DNA from: Hippopus hippopus
Taxonomy: Eukaryota > Mollusca > Bivalvia > Cardiida > Cardiidae
Reading direction: 5' to 3'
Length of the DNA stretch: 64,000 bases
NCBI GenBank assembly: GCA_946811185.2
Contig: OX328104.1
Location: 12,101,918 to 12,165,917 of the forward strand
The notes beneath the pieces were generated by a model. It worked only from the letters and a program-made list of their open reading frames with translations, ran no database searches and was not told where the DNA came from. The translations under genes were made by a program, and so were the position numbers. Shown piece by piece: positions 46,240 to 55,230 of the stretch. Numbering within the stretch: the first letter of the stretch is position 1; each line of letters starts with the position of its first letter.

Positions 46240-47178
46240 TTGTGGAACACCATTGTGTTCCACACGAATGAGAAGTTAGTTCGATTTTCGTTTTTCGAGA
46301 TTCAAAAAAAAAGAAGTTAGTTCGATTTTCGAGATTCAAAAAAAAACAAACAAACAAACAAACAAACAAACAAACAAACAAACAAGTTAAATTGATTTTC
46401 GTTTTTCGATTTTCGAAATTCGAAAAAACAAGTTAGTTCTATTTTCGTTTTTCGATATTCGGACTCTTGCTGTTTTTAAATTTTCTATGCTCAAAAATGA
46501 AGATTGGCATGCGGACCGATGCCGAATATCACGTTCTCAATGTCAAAACTCAACATGGCCCTTAAACCAAAGAAAAACTTTACAAAAATTTAATATCGAA
46601 ATACTGATTTGTATTTCGATTTTCAACTTTCGATATTCGGACTCTTTCTGTTTTTAAAGTAGTATATCGATATTCAAATTTTGTAAAGTTTTTCTTTGGT
46701 TGAGTGGTCATGTTGAGTTTTGACATTGAAAACATGATATTCAGCATCGATCCGCATGCCAAACTAAATTTTTGAGCATAAATTTTAATAACAGCAAGAG
46801 TCCGAATATCGAAAATTGAAAAACGAAAATCGAACTAACTGGTTTTTTTTGAATCTCGAAAATCGAAAAACGAAAATCGAACTATAATTTTTATTCATTT
46901 ATTTATTTATTTATTTATTTATTTTTTTTTTTTTTTTCTTATTTAAATTCGAAAATCGAACTAACCTCTTTTTTTGAATCTCGAAAAACGAAAATCGAAC
47001 CAACTTCTTTTTTTGAAACTCCAAAATCGAACTAACTTCTTTTTTCGAAAAACGAAAATCGAACTAACTTCTTTTTTCGAACCTCGAAAATCGAAACACA
47101 AAAATGGAACTAACTTCTTTTTTTGAATCTCAAAAAACGAAAATCGAACTAACTTCTCATTCCTGAACACCATGTTAT
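46240..47178. repeat. foldback element of about 930 bp with minisatellite arms
   Basis: The left end CACGAATGAGAAGTTAGTTC matches, in reverse, the right end GAACTAACTTCTCATTCCTG. The outer arms are arrays of GAAGTTAGTTCGATTTTCG (left, 46268-46460) and the complement CGAAAATCGAACTAACTTC (right, about 46800-47165). The inner arms are unique: GATTGGCATGCGGACCGATG at 46502 against CAGCATCGATCCGCATGCCA at 46741, and ACCAAAGAAAAACTTTACAA against TTGTAAAGTTTTTCTTTGGT. The left arm also holds a (CAAA)n run (46333-46385) and the right a (TTTA)n run (46894-46930). Confidence 0.88.
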
Positions 47179-47255
47179 TTTCATTTCTTTATCTATTGAA
47201 AAAAAATACATATATAACAATCTACCTTGTTGTTTTGACATTCGTCAATCTATTA

Positions 47256-47476
47256 TTAACTCTTTCACCACCAATGGCGACCTACATTTAAGTCGCTTTT
47301 GCGGGTAACATAGATCAAGATCAGACTGCACAGACCGTGGAGTCTAATCTTTGATCGACACCATCCGCTAACTGATGCTATGACTGTGACTTAATTCACC
47401 CTCAATAGCAGTGGAAAATCTTCTTTTAGACCTCAAAAACAAGTCAAATTTCTTGAGTCGGTAGTGAAGGAGTTAA
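47256..47476 (+). mobile_element. family E element with TTAA flanks
   Basis: TTAACTCTTTCACCACCAAT to GTAGTGAAGGAGTTAA. The central palindrome is imperfect (AGATCAAGATCAGACTGCAC). Confidence 0.85.
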
Positions 47477-47571
47477 TGTCACAAAGGAGAACTATGCACA
47501 GGAAAAAACAAAGGGCGTTTAGTAATATCCTTGTCTTTATGGGTAAAGAATTAGTTGCTCTGTGCACAGTA

Positions 47572-47776
47572 TTAACTCTCTAGACGACACCAGAGGCTTT
47601 TGTGGACAGTGTAGATCAAGATCAGACTGCACAGAACGTGCAGTCTGATCTCTGATCTACACTGTCCACTGCGTTATTCTAGATTAGGAACGAATAGTCT
47701 CTTGATCTTGTAGCGGAACTGTATTTGTAGCCATTGAGAAAATACAATTTATTTATTTAGTAGTGATAGAGCTAAC
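47572..47776 (+). mobile_element. family E element with intact palindrome (family description)
   Basis: It starts TTAACTCTCTAGACGACACC. At 47602-47669 a 68-nt near-perfect palindrome runs from GTGGACAGTGTAGATCAAGA to TCTGATCTACACTGTCCAC around CAGAACGTGCAG. The right flank ends TAGTAGTGATAGAGCTAAC. The ends (TTAA + CTCTTTCACCAC in the cleanest copy) resemble those of family C (TTAA + CTCTTTACCA). Confidence 0.88.
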
Positions 47777-47810
47777 AAGAGTTGCCTCCTAGAGAAGCGT
47801 AAAATTCATT

Positions 47811-48036
47811 TTAACCCCTCACGAGACAGCAAACTTTTAAACATGCACAGATCAAAAGAGTTTGCAGACGACAAATCAAACACAGCTCAAAAAATAGAAG
47901 TTGTCTGGAATGTGTAGGAGACATTGTGGGAAGAAGATAAAATTCTAGTTACCATTATTTTCTCCTTTTCCCTTAAGGTTGTAAAAAGCCTTTAACAACA
48001 GGGTATTTAGAATACGGACTGTTTGGTAAATAGTTA
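47811..48036 (-). mobile_element. family C element with TTAA flanks (intronic)
   Basis: TTAACCCCTCACGAGACAGC to TGTTTGGTAAATAGTTAA; part of the palindrome is lost. Confidence 0.85.
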
Positions 48037-48948
48037 AGAGTGCTTAAGCAGGACAACGAACGAACTTTAAAATCTTGTCTAGCCGTTCCCTGGTGTTTTT
48101 TTTCTTCCAGAAGTTATAACTTAATGGACATCTTCTCTGGAAACTTTATCTCTCTGCTATAAATTGTTTTTTGTACACGTAAGAATATCTCATGCTTTCG
48201 ACAACTCTTTTTAAGACGTAAACTGTGTTTGAAGATGTGATCTATGGCGCATCTAACTATTTGGAGAAAAATAAAACGAAAGAGAAGTTTTACTCGAGAT
48301 ATAACCACGCAATTTTATAAGTTCTGAATCAATAAAATGAATGAAAATTGTAAAGGGACCAGGGTATGTACCTTGAAAACTGGTACTAGACAACGCATCG
48401 TCTACTTGTATGCCTGAATGTGGATGGCCACTCGAATTCACTCGAGACGGGATTATGAGCTTATGAGAACTTGTCTGGTAGATTTTGTCTAAACGAGATG
48501 AAGTTTTACGTCTTGTAAAAAAAAAATGTTCTCAGACCACCTAATGTATAGACGACATGAACGATTTTGTTTTAAATGCAAAACTCGTACGAGTTTTGGG
48601 TTCTCCTGAAATTTTCTTGAATGAAACCACCTGAGAGTTGAGACCGGTTTGAACGCAACAAATGATTTCTTTGGTAGATTGCTATTGTTACATAAACACT
48701 TTCCTCGACAATGTAATTTTATATTTCTTGCGCTATTTCAAATTAGCGTATGGTCAGTCAAGTTATCGCTACACTGGCGGACTATTGTTACCGTATTTTC
48801 CTGACCCTAAATAATCGGGAAAGTAATTTCTACCTTTTATTTCTGATCTTTTGTATGCCCTTGTTTTGGTTATTGTTACGGGAGACCACTCCTTCATACA
48901 TGGCTTCGTCCCGATTTAAATACAATACCTAACAACTGCGTTAGGGAG

Positions 48949-49042
48949 ATATCTCTTTAGCTCAGTGGTTATGGTATTGGTCTTTTAAACCTCGAAAAAC
49001 GAGGATCTTGTCCGCCGTGGGCTCGATTCCCAACAGATGCGG
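48949..49042 (+). ncRNA. tRNA-like sequence with A and B boxes (pseudo-tRNA or SINE head)
   Basis: CTCTTTAGCTCAGTGGTTAT contains a textbook A box (TAGCTCAGTGG) and GTGGGCTCGATTCCCAACAG a B-box-like loop. The spacing is longer than in most tRNAs, with a CCTCGAAAAACGAGG hairpin between, as in a long variable arm. The 5' and 3' ends do not form a clear acceptor stem. Confidence 0.45.
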
Positions 49043-49313
49043 TTTGTATTTCAGCCATGCATTTATACATTTGTTTCTTTGTTACGGACTTTGTTCGTAA
49101 GATTATGTACACTGTGAATTTCGATACTTGTTACAGTTAGAAAGAAAATTATTTCTTTGGCAATCGAAATCTATATCGAGCTTGTTTTTTTCTTTTTGAT
49201 TCAGTAGTGCCCCCTTTTCCACGAACAAAAGTCCTAGAAAAATCGACAACCACAAGGAAGGAAAGTATCCTTTTTTGTCACAGTAACCAATTTTCGGAGA
49301 TTCATATGAATTC

Positions 49314-49502
49314 AGGATACGTATTCACCAACCATTCTAAGCATTCTTAGTTTGATTCCAGATTTACAATGTTAAACAAACTGAATGACTTAACCATTTG
49401 GGTTAGCCAATCAGAAATTGAACTGCATCGACATTTAGAAAGTCTTGAGAATTAGAGTAGGAACACGGTTTGGAATGGAATGATTGTTGAATACAGGTCA
49501 TG
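49314..49502. mobile_element. family D element (intronic)
   Basis: ACGTATTCACCAACCATTCT to GAATGATTGTTGAATACAGG. Confidence 0.85.
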
Positions 49503-50296
49503 CTTCTGATACAATTTCAGCAATATATCCCGTGTTCAGAAAGTGACAGTAAAAATTTGTTGGTGAAAACACTTACATTTAATGTCAACCTGATCACGTC
49601 ACGTAATACTTGAATTCAGTTGGTCTTTGACTTTTCCAAATGTGAAAGTTACATTGCTAGAACTCCAGCAGGCTAGTATGTACATGTAACTTTGACATTT
49701 GTTAAGGTTACTTGTATGCCTCATAATGTACTCCATATCTTGGATAGTAACCACATATTGAATTGTGTACAAAAGCCTTATGTCAGATAGGCTTTTGAGT
49801 ATCGGATAGACATACGTTTAAACATGGATAGACAGGGTGAAATGAATGTACCATGCAAATAAGTTGGCAGGGAGTAAAATGCTACACTTTCCTGCAAATT
49901 TAGCGTGAAGCTTCATGATGCCAGGTAAACATTTGTTGCGTCAAGTGCGATATTTTTTCTGTACAAAAACTGTAGCAATTGAAAAAATTCCGATCATTAA
50001 CTTCACTGCAGCAATGGGCGTGCTTGCAAAATATATCACATTGGAGGTGTGTCAGCTCTTTATTTCCTGCCAAGTTAGACTAATAATGCACCGATAAAAT
50101 ACTGCAATGCACAGTAAACAGGAATTTGACTTATGCTTGAACAAATCAGGGGAGTCGCATTGGCTGGGTTGGACTTACAATTAGATTCCTCTACTTCGAA
50201 CTTCGATTTCGACAAATTCTATCAGGGTGAGGCTTTTAAATGTCTAGATAAGAAGCCCTTTTCTAATTTCGCAGTGCTGTTTTAATTTCTATATTT

Positions 50297-50509
50297 TTAA
50301 ACCCTTTCACTACTAAATAAAAAAAATGCCTTTTCTCAGAGGCTAAAATACATTTCCTCTACAAGCTCAAGAGACAGTTCGGTCATAATCTAGAATATAG
50401 CAGTGGACAGTGTAGATCAGAGATCAGACTGCACGTTCTGTGCAGTCTGATCTTGATCTACACTGTCCACAAAAGCTTCTGGTTTCGTCTATGGTACGGA
50501 AAGACTTAA
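50297..50509 (-). mobile_element. family E element with TTAA flanks (intronic)
   Basis: TTAAACCCTTTCACTACTAA to GGTACGGAAAGACTTAA. The 68-nt palindrome at 50403-50470 is nearly the same as at 47602-47669, with the copy inverted. It ends 93 bp from the 39-nt microexon. Confidence 0.9.
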
Positions 50510-50602
50510 ATATAGCCTGTATTCTGCAATGATAACTGTACTTTGCACAGTATGTTTACGCCGTATGCAGTTTGAATTTTCTCAAATATCTACTGTACTT
50601 AC

Positions 50603-50641
50603 CTGGCATTACATAGGGCGGAAGTATGCTAGAATCTGCAT
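50603..50641 (-). CDS. Ig-domain gene, 39-nt linker microexon
   Basis: The minus strand shows acceptor AAATTTCAG, 39 coding bases and the strong donor GTAAGT. In the frame set by both neighbours it reads (D)ADSSILPPYVMP(E), where the bracketed residues are split across introns. A PP.V/I motif just before the second domain is common in lachesin-like and other multi-Ig proteins, where it forms the A strand entry of the next Ig fold. It is again phase 1-1 and a multiple of three. The intron upstream is 2,106 nt and the intron downstream is 8,445 nt. Confidence 0.8.
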
Positions 50642-50819
50642 CTGAAATTTCAAAATAAAATTTGAGGATCAAGCCTTTAGTATAAAAATGTGATAATCTG
50701 ATAATCACACGTTAAGCTAAACAGACAAAATATGGCATTCGTGCGGTTATTTTGCAAAAGAACAGCAGTTAAGTGCAGCTCAACGCTAAGAACTTTCGGT
50801 GCAATGCGAGATATTTTTT

Positions 50820-51064
50820 GTAGCATACTCTGTGAAAATATTTTTAATGCATGTAAAAAAATTTGGACCCATGTCAGCCTGCGCAAATCGCACAAGCTGA
50901 CCAGTGTCGAAAGCTTTTCTATTGGTCAGTTTTCTACTTGTCCGTGGATCATTCTACGTCAAGATTCAGCCGAAGGTAAAAATTAATGGATTTAATGGAC
51001 ACATGATTATGTGATGACCTACACGGAGATGCATTAAACAGCTTTTCCCAGACCACTGTTCATA
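50820..51064 (+). mobile_element. family B element (intronic)
   Basis: GCATACTCTGTGAAAATATT, hairpin CAGCCTGCGCAAATCGCACA, end TTCCCAGACCACTGTTCAT. Confidence 0.82.
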
Positions 51065-51370
51065 TCTAGATCAGAATGAATGAGTAACAGTCTCTGATGT
51101 GTTTTCATTAAGATATACTACCCAAAGAAAGTATATCTGAAGCTGAAACCATTTTTGTCTTGTTTAAATGTTACTGCAAAAAAAAAAAAATCTATGGTAA
51201 AAGCAAGTATGCATAAAAAATCAACACGATTTCTTTTATTCAGCAGAATAGGGATTCAAAGTAATTGTTATGATACAAACGTCAGCGGCCATTGCAAAGA
51301 AAGGGAGTACAAATTATACTCACATTAGCATGCTGTTCAATACATGATTCTATCTGGGGTATACTATTTT

Positions 51371-51542
51371 AGCTCCACAGGCAAAACTAGGGGCTTCTGT
51401 TGACAGGAAAATTCAAGATCAGACAACACGACGCGCAACCTGATTTTGAATCTATACCATTAGCTTGTTAATTCAAGCCTATAAGATAAAATCTTTCTGA
51501 GTTTCACCGGATTATTCTTTCAGCAGTCAATAGACATCGAAT
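51371..51542 (+). mobile_element. family E-like element, diverged (intronic)
   Basis: AAAATTCAAGATCAGACAAC, GCGCAACCTGATTTTGAATC and AAGATAAAATCTTTCTGAGT match the copy at 62497. Confidence 0.65.
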
Positions 51543-51549
51543 TTATAAT

Positions 51550-51812
51550 TGGCCTGCAACACGCAAAAAGGGGCATTCGGACATTTGCGTAAAAAAAGTG
51601 TCGTTTCGGATCAACCTGCGCCCTCCCCGCAGATTAATTCGGAACGACACTTTCCGTTTTTATGTAATTTTCTGTTTTGCGCCAGTCTACTGTTGGTCAA
51701 AATCAAAGGTAGTCGTAAAGTGCCGTCTGGGATTAGCCTGCGCGGACTGCGCAGGCTGATCCGAGACGACACTTTACGCAAATGTCCGAATGCCCCTTTT
51801 CGCGTATTATGA
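51550..51812. mobile_element. family A element (intronic)
   Basis: GGCCTGCAACACGCAAAAAG to CGAATGCCCCTTTTCGCGT; left hairpin partly decayed (CAACCTGCGCCCTCCCCGCA). Confidence 0.9.
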
Positions 51813-51835
51813 GAAGCGGTAAGGCAAAATGGTGT

Positions 51836-52195
51836 ATATTATATTTCATGTGTCTATTTTTAGAAATGTTATGGGTAAAGAAATGTCGTAATTTAAGCTG
51901 GGGGGAATTATTTCCCCGTCACAGTGAATATTTTCCTCCTGCCGAAAATCTGGAACTACTTTTTTAAGGTTTTTAAGTTTTAAAAGTGGCATTCGTTGAC
52001 AAAATAATCAGAGGAAATATAATATATAATTTATTTCATCAGCTTGTGGTTAATATGGGGAAATATTTGCCTCAAAAGGGAAAGGTCCGCGAAAATAACT
52101 CGTGCCTTACGGCACTCGTCATTTTCGCATACCTTTCCCTTTTTCGGCAAATATTTCCCCATATTAACCACAGGCTGATGAAATAAACTCTATTT
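51836..52195 (-). mobile_element. family H hairpin element, copy 2 (intronic)
   Basis: Reverse complement of 11430-11786 with only a handful of differences by eye. The hairpin spans about 52022-52186 (GGTTAATATGGGGAAATATT on both arms). The 66-codon frame seen in both copies is only the hairpin read through. Confidence 0.92.
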
Positions 52196-52637
52196 AATGC
52201 ATCTCCCTAAAACATCATACCAAACATGTCCTCTTATAGATATGGATCCATAAAATCCATCTTGTTTAACCCTTTCCTAAACAATCCCTGGCTTTTACGG
52301 GTTAGGAATAGAAGCCTTTTGAAAACATTGTGGGAAAAGGAGAAAATGCTGGTAACCAGCATTTTCTCCTTTTCCCACAATGTTTTCTACCATATCATAT
52401 AGAAAAATCATCTTTTTAGCAACTGTTAATTTGTCATCTGCAAAATGCTTTCAATTTGGTCTGGTCCAAAATTTGCCGTTTGGGAAAGGGTTAACAACCG
52501 ACTGATTTATGGGGTGGACCTTCCTTTCAACATGCAGAAAACTGACCAAAAGCAAAAGATTTCGACTCTGGTCAGCCTGCGCGTACCCTGTAGGATCCTT
52601 TTGCTTTTAGGTGCAACAAACCCCCTTTTCACGGAGG
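52195..52637 (-). mobile_element. family B element interrupted by a family C element (intronic)
   Basis: The left part (TTTAATGCATCTCCCTAAAA to AAAATCCATCTTG) and the right part (AACAACCGACTGATTTATGG to CCCCCTTTTCACGGAGG) are the two halves of one B element. The family C insertion lies exactly at the position where intact copies read TCTAACAACCGACT. Confidence 0.88.
52266..52494 (+). mobile_element. family C element with perfect palindrome and TTAA duplication (family description)
   Basis: Flanked on both sides by TTAA (52266-52269 and 52491-52494), with ends CCCTTTCCTAAACAATCC and TTTGGGAAAGGG. At 52321-52387 two perfect 33-nt arms (GAAAACATTGTGGGAAAAGG through GAAAATGCTGGT) meet over a single A. 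Right of it lies a conserved part, TTAATTTGTCATCTGCAAAA. TTAA target duplication and ends starting CCC/CTC fit the piggyBac superfamily. The family carries no transposase. Confidence 0.92.
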
Positions 52638-53855
52638 ACTTTTTTAAAATAAATTTCCACTCAGCAAAAATAACAAACAAGAAGTAGTCAGGGAAATAGA
52701 CAATTTTATCTAGTTCAACAATCAGTGTTTAAGAAACAGATACATACCTAATCCATTGTTTGGCCGAGGACGTTTAGGTGCCCCTAGAAAAGACATAAAA
52801 ACCTTTATGAGCAAAAAATGTTGAAAGAATCATTTCCATAATCTTTTTCTTTCTGTTATCTTTCTTGTTCGAATGTTATGTATTTATTGAAATAAACTGC
52901 CTTTTTCACGCATGGAGAAGCAGGTTTCCCTTCATTAAACCATTGAAGTAGCAACAACAACAATAACAACGTTGCAGTTTGATTGGCTATTTTTTCACCA
53001 TTAAGCCTAGCCTTGAATCGTTGTCGCAAAGTAAGATATGACCAGAACTAGCACGCAATGAGCAAGCAGAAGACTCAGACAGCACCGGAAATTAACAGCT
53101 ACATCCGTCCGTATATACATATCTTCAGTAAAAAACGATGCTCTACAGTATTAGAGTGTCCCCCGAACCATGCTTGTATTCCAATCATCGCCAATGTATA
53201 AAAAGCTTCAACAGCCAAAGGTTCTCGTTGTCTGTCTAAGCGATTATCAAATCATTCAATCACAGATGTGGTAATATACTAACAAAAACTTGCCAAAAGC
53301 AAACGCAACAAAGACAAGTTTTATCGACAAGTACACATGCATGCTGCCATAAACATCATGTATCATATTATAGAACTATAAAATTATTACACTTAAAGTG
53401 TGCCAGTATCTACAGAGAAGTTTCAAAGAGTTTAAGGAAGCTACCTGTGTTTTACTGCTAAAAGAAGTTAAAACATGTTGAACAGAGAAGCGAATAAAAG
53501 TTGGAGAAAGAAAACAACACATGTTTCATTTCATTGAAAACATATAGTTTTGCAATAGGTACATGTAATTCAAAATGTTGACAAAAAAGGGGGAGGGGGA
53601 GGTTTTAAGCGGTATGAGTGACCCATCCAAGAACTAATTATTTATAGGGAATTTCCCCATAAGGATTTGTACCTATCAGGACATTTGAACAAGTCCTTTT
53701 TAGTTACTAGTATGTCGTCACTGGCGGTTAAATAAGGCAATGTTTTTCTGTTTATCTTAGTCATTTGCAGTAAACTGCAAATCTTGCCAAGGTTTTTCAA
53801 CACTTTCCTCCCTCTCTCCCCCTAACAAATAGATATACATAAAAAACTACATTAC
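52638..53855. other. intronic sequence around the 36-nt microexon
   Basis: No family A-H copy was seen between the nested B/C element and the V-set exon. Confidence 0.5.
52748..52783 (-). CDS. Ig-domain gene, 36-nt linker microexon
   Basis: On the minus strand a 36-nt segment sits between the acceptor TCTTTTCTAG and the donor GTATGT. Joined in phase 1 to the V-set exon it completes a Gly codon and encodes APKRPRPNNGL, then leaves one base that pairs with the next microexon to make Asp. It is rich in Pro, Arg, Lys and Asn, as expected for an exposed inter-domain linker. It is symmetric (phase 1-1), so it can be included or skipped without changing the frame. The upstream intron is 1,072 nt. 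Nothing about it would be visible to an ORF scan; the support is the perfect splice-phase fit on both sides. Confidence 0.72.
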   Translation of the reverse strand, partial: GHLNVLGQTMD

Positions 53856-54069
53856 CCAAAACAATTAAAAGCACCAATCTGATCAATTTATCTTTGGCCG
53901 GGACCTGACACTCATAGACACCGGCGTCCGAACGCCGAACATCTTGAATAACGAGGTTAAATTCACGTCGTTCCCTGGAAATACTGACGTTAAAACGGTT
54001 GTCCTTCGAAAAAAAAATCTCTTCACCAACACTTATTGGATTTGGCTCGGATGCTTTTCTCCATATCAC
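53856..54069 (-). CDS. Ig-domain gene, exon encoding the second half of a V-set Ig domain
   Basis: This exon encodes 71 residues plus the first base of the next codon, in phase 0 at its start and phase 1 at its end. It begins VIWRK, the core Trp just after the missing first Cys, and continues through RFNVSISRERREFNLVIQDV to the strand-F signature SDAGVYECQV, whose Cys is residue 54. The acceptor reads TTATTGCAG and the donor G|GTAATG. That pattern (W..., RF, L.I.DV, SD.G.Y.CQV) is typical of the first Ig domain of lachesin, ZIG-8 and DPR/DIP proteins, which are neuronal or epithelial surface recognition molecules. The first half of the domain and the signal peptide must lie on exons beyond 54.1 kb, which I did not find. 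The reading frame runs past the donor to a stop near 53797, so the ORF alone would mis-call the end. Exact subfamily is uncertain. Confidence 0.85.
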
Positions 54070-54096
54070 CTGCAATAAAATTAATGTATTATTGGA

Positions 54097-54324
54097 TTAA
54101 CTGTTTACCATACAATACCCAGTTATTAAGACCCTAACGTTAGACGCTTTGGAAAACACTGTAGGTTAAGGAGAAAATTCCGGGAACATACATCTTCGCA
54201 GTTTCTCACATTGTTTTCTACTCTTCCAAATACAATTTCCGACCTTTAAACCGCTTTAATTTTGTTGTCTACAAATGCTTTCAATTTTAATAAGTCTGAA
54301 TTTTGTGGTCTGATCAAGGGTAAT
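54097..54324 (+). mobile_element. family C element just upstream of the Ig1 exon
   Basis: TTAACTGTTTACCATACAAT to GTGGTCTGATCAAGGG. In gene orientation its near end lies 27 nt before the V-set exon begins, so it may overlap the branch-point region. Confidence 0.8.
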
Positions 54325-55062
54325 TTTTGTCATTATTGTATACGATTCTGGTGTATTATGGTTTGCAGTAAAAAATGTTTATATTACTCAGTCTAACAAT
54401 TTTTATATAAGAAATCGATTCTTTCTCGGCGTTTCTTCCACAAAACCTACGGTTTATGTACTTTTCCGAAATGTGTCGATAAAAAAATACAACTCGTTAC
54501 CCACAATTTGAAATTAGAGCGGTTATTGCATGACCATTGAATTTTATAATCTTGAAAGTCTCATTTAATCTGTAGCTCTGTGTGATTTTGCAAATTTAAT
54601 TAAGCTTGATAGTGATTATTGAAAATATGTTTGAAAATACAGAGAAATCAGTTTCAAATGACGTTGAGAAGCTCAGTTACTTCGGAATTTTTGCGCTCCA
54701 TGAAAAGCCAGACTATGATTGGCAGGTAAACAGTAAGTATTTCACCTGTTCCTTTTATTCAACGAGTTAGCACTAATGCTGTCAACTAAAATTTAATGAT
54801 CGTAAAATGTAGTGTAGAAAAGGTATTTGCTTACGAAAGTTTTCGATTTACATCAGTATTTTTAAAAGTTATCTGCTGTTGGACGAAAAATATCGTCTAT
54901 GAAGTAATGTAGTGTCTAGAAATTGAGTGGCACTTTGTGTGCAAGACAGTGTGAATAGTGGCGAGAATCGGTCAAATATTTTGAACTGAATTTAGGCCAA
55001 GCACTGAAAAAGGCAATCGACTAGGATAGTCATTCAAAGGGGTTCATGCAATACTTAAACTC

Positions 55063-55230
55063 GTCACAATGTAGACTTTCCAAAATTGAATACATATGAA
55101 GACGAGAAAATAAATGTGGTTCCGAAAGTGGGATAAGTCTTCAACAGCATTTTCTCCTTCGCCAACAATGCTTTCAACAGACTTCTTTCTCAGAGTCGTT
55201 GAAAATAGGGAGTGTGTGCTGAAGGGTTAA
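55063..55230 (-). mobile_element. family C element, decayed left half
   Basis: CAACAGCATTTTCTCCTTCG, CAGAGTCGTTGAAAATAGGG and end GCTGAAGGGTTAA. Confidence 0.7.

Noticed and set aside
48949..49042. Functional tRNA gene
   Set aside because: A and B boxes are present but the acceptor stem does not pair; kept as a tRNA-like sequence only.
51549..51812. Similar frames (MACNTRKGAFGHLRK-like) at several loci, suggesting a protein family
   Set aside because: They coincide exactly with family A elements; the frame is the inverted repeat and GC hairpins read through, and differs in length between copies.
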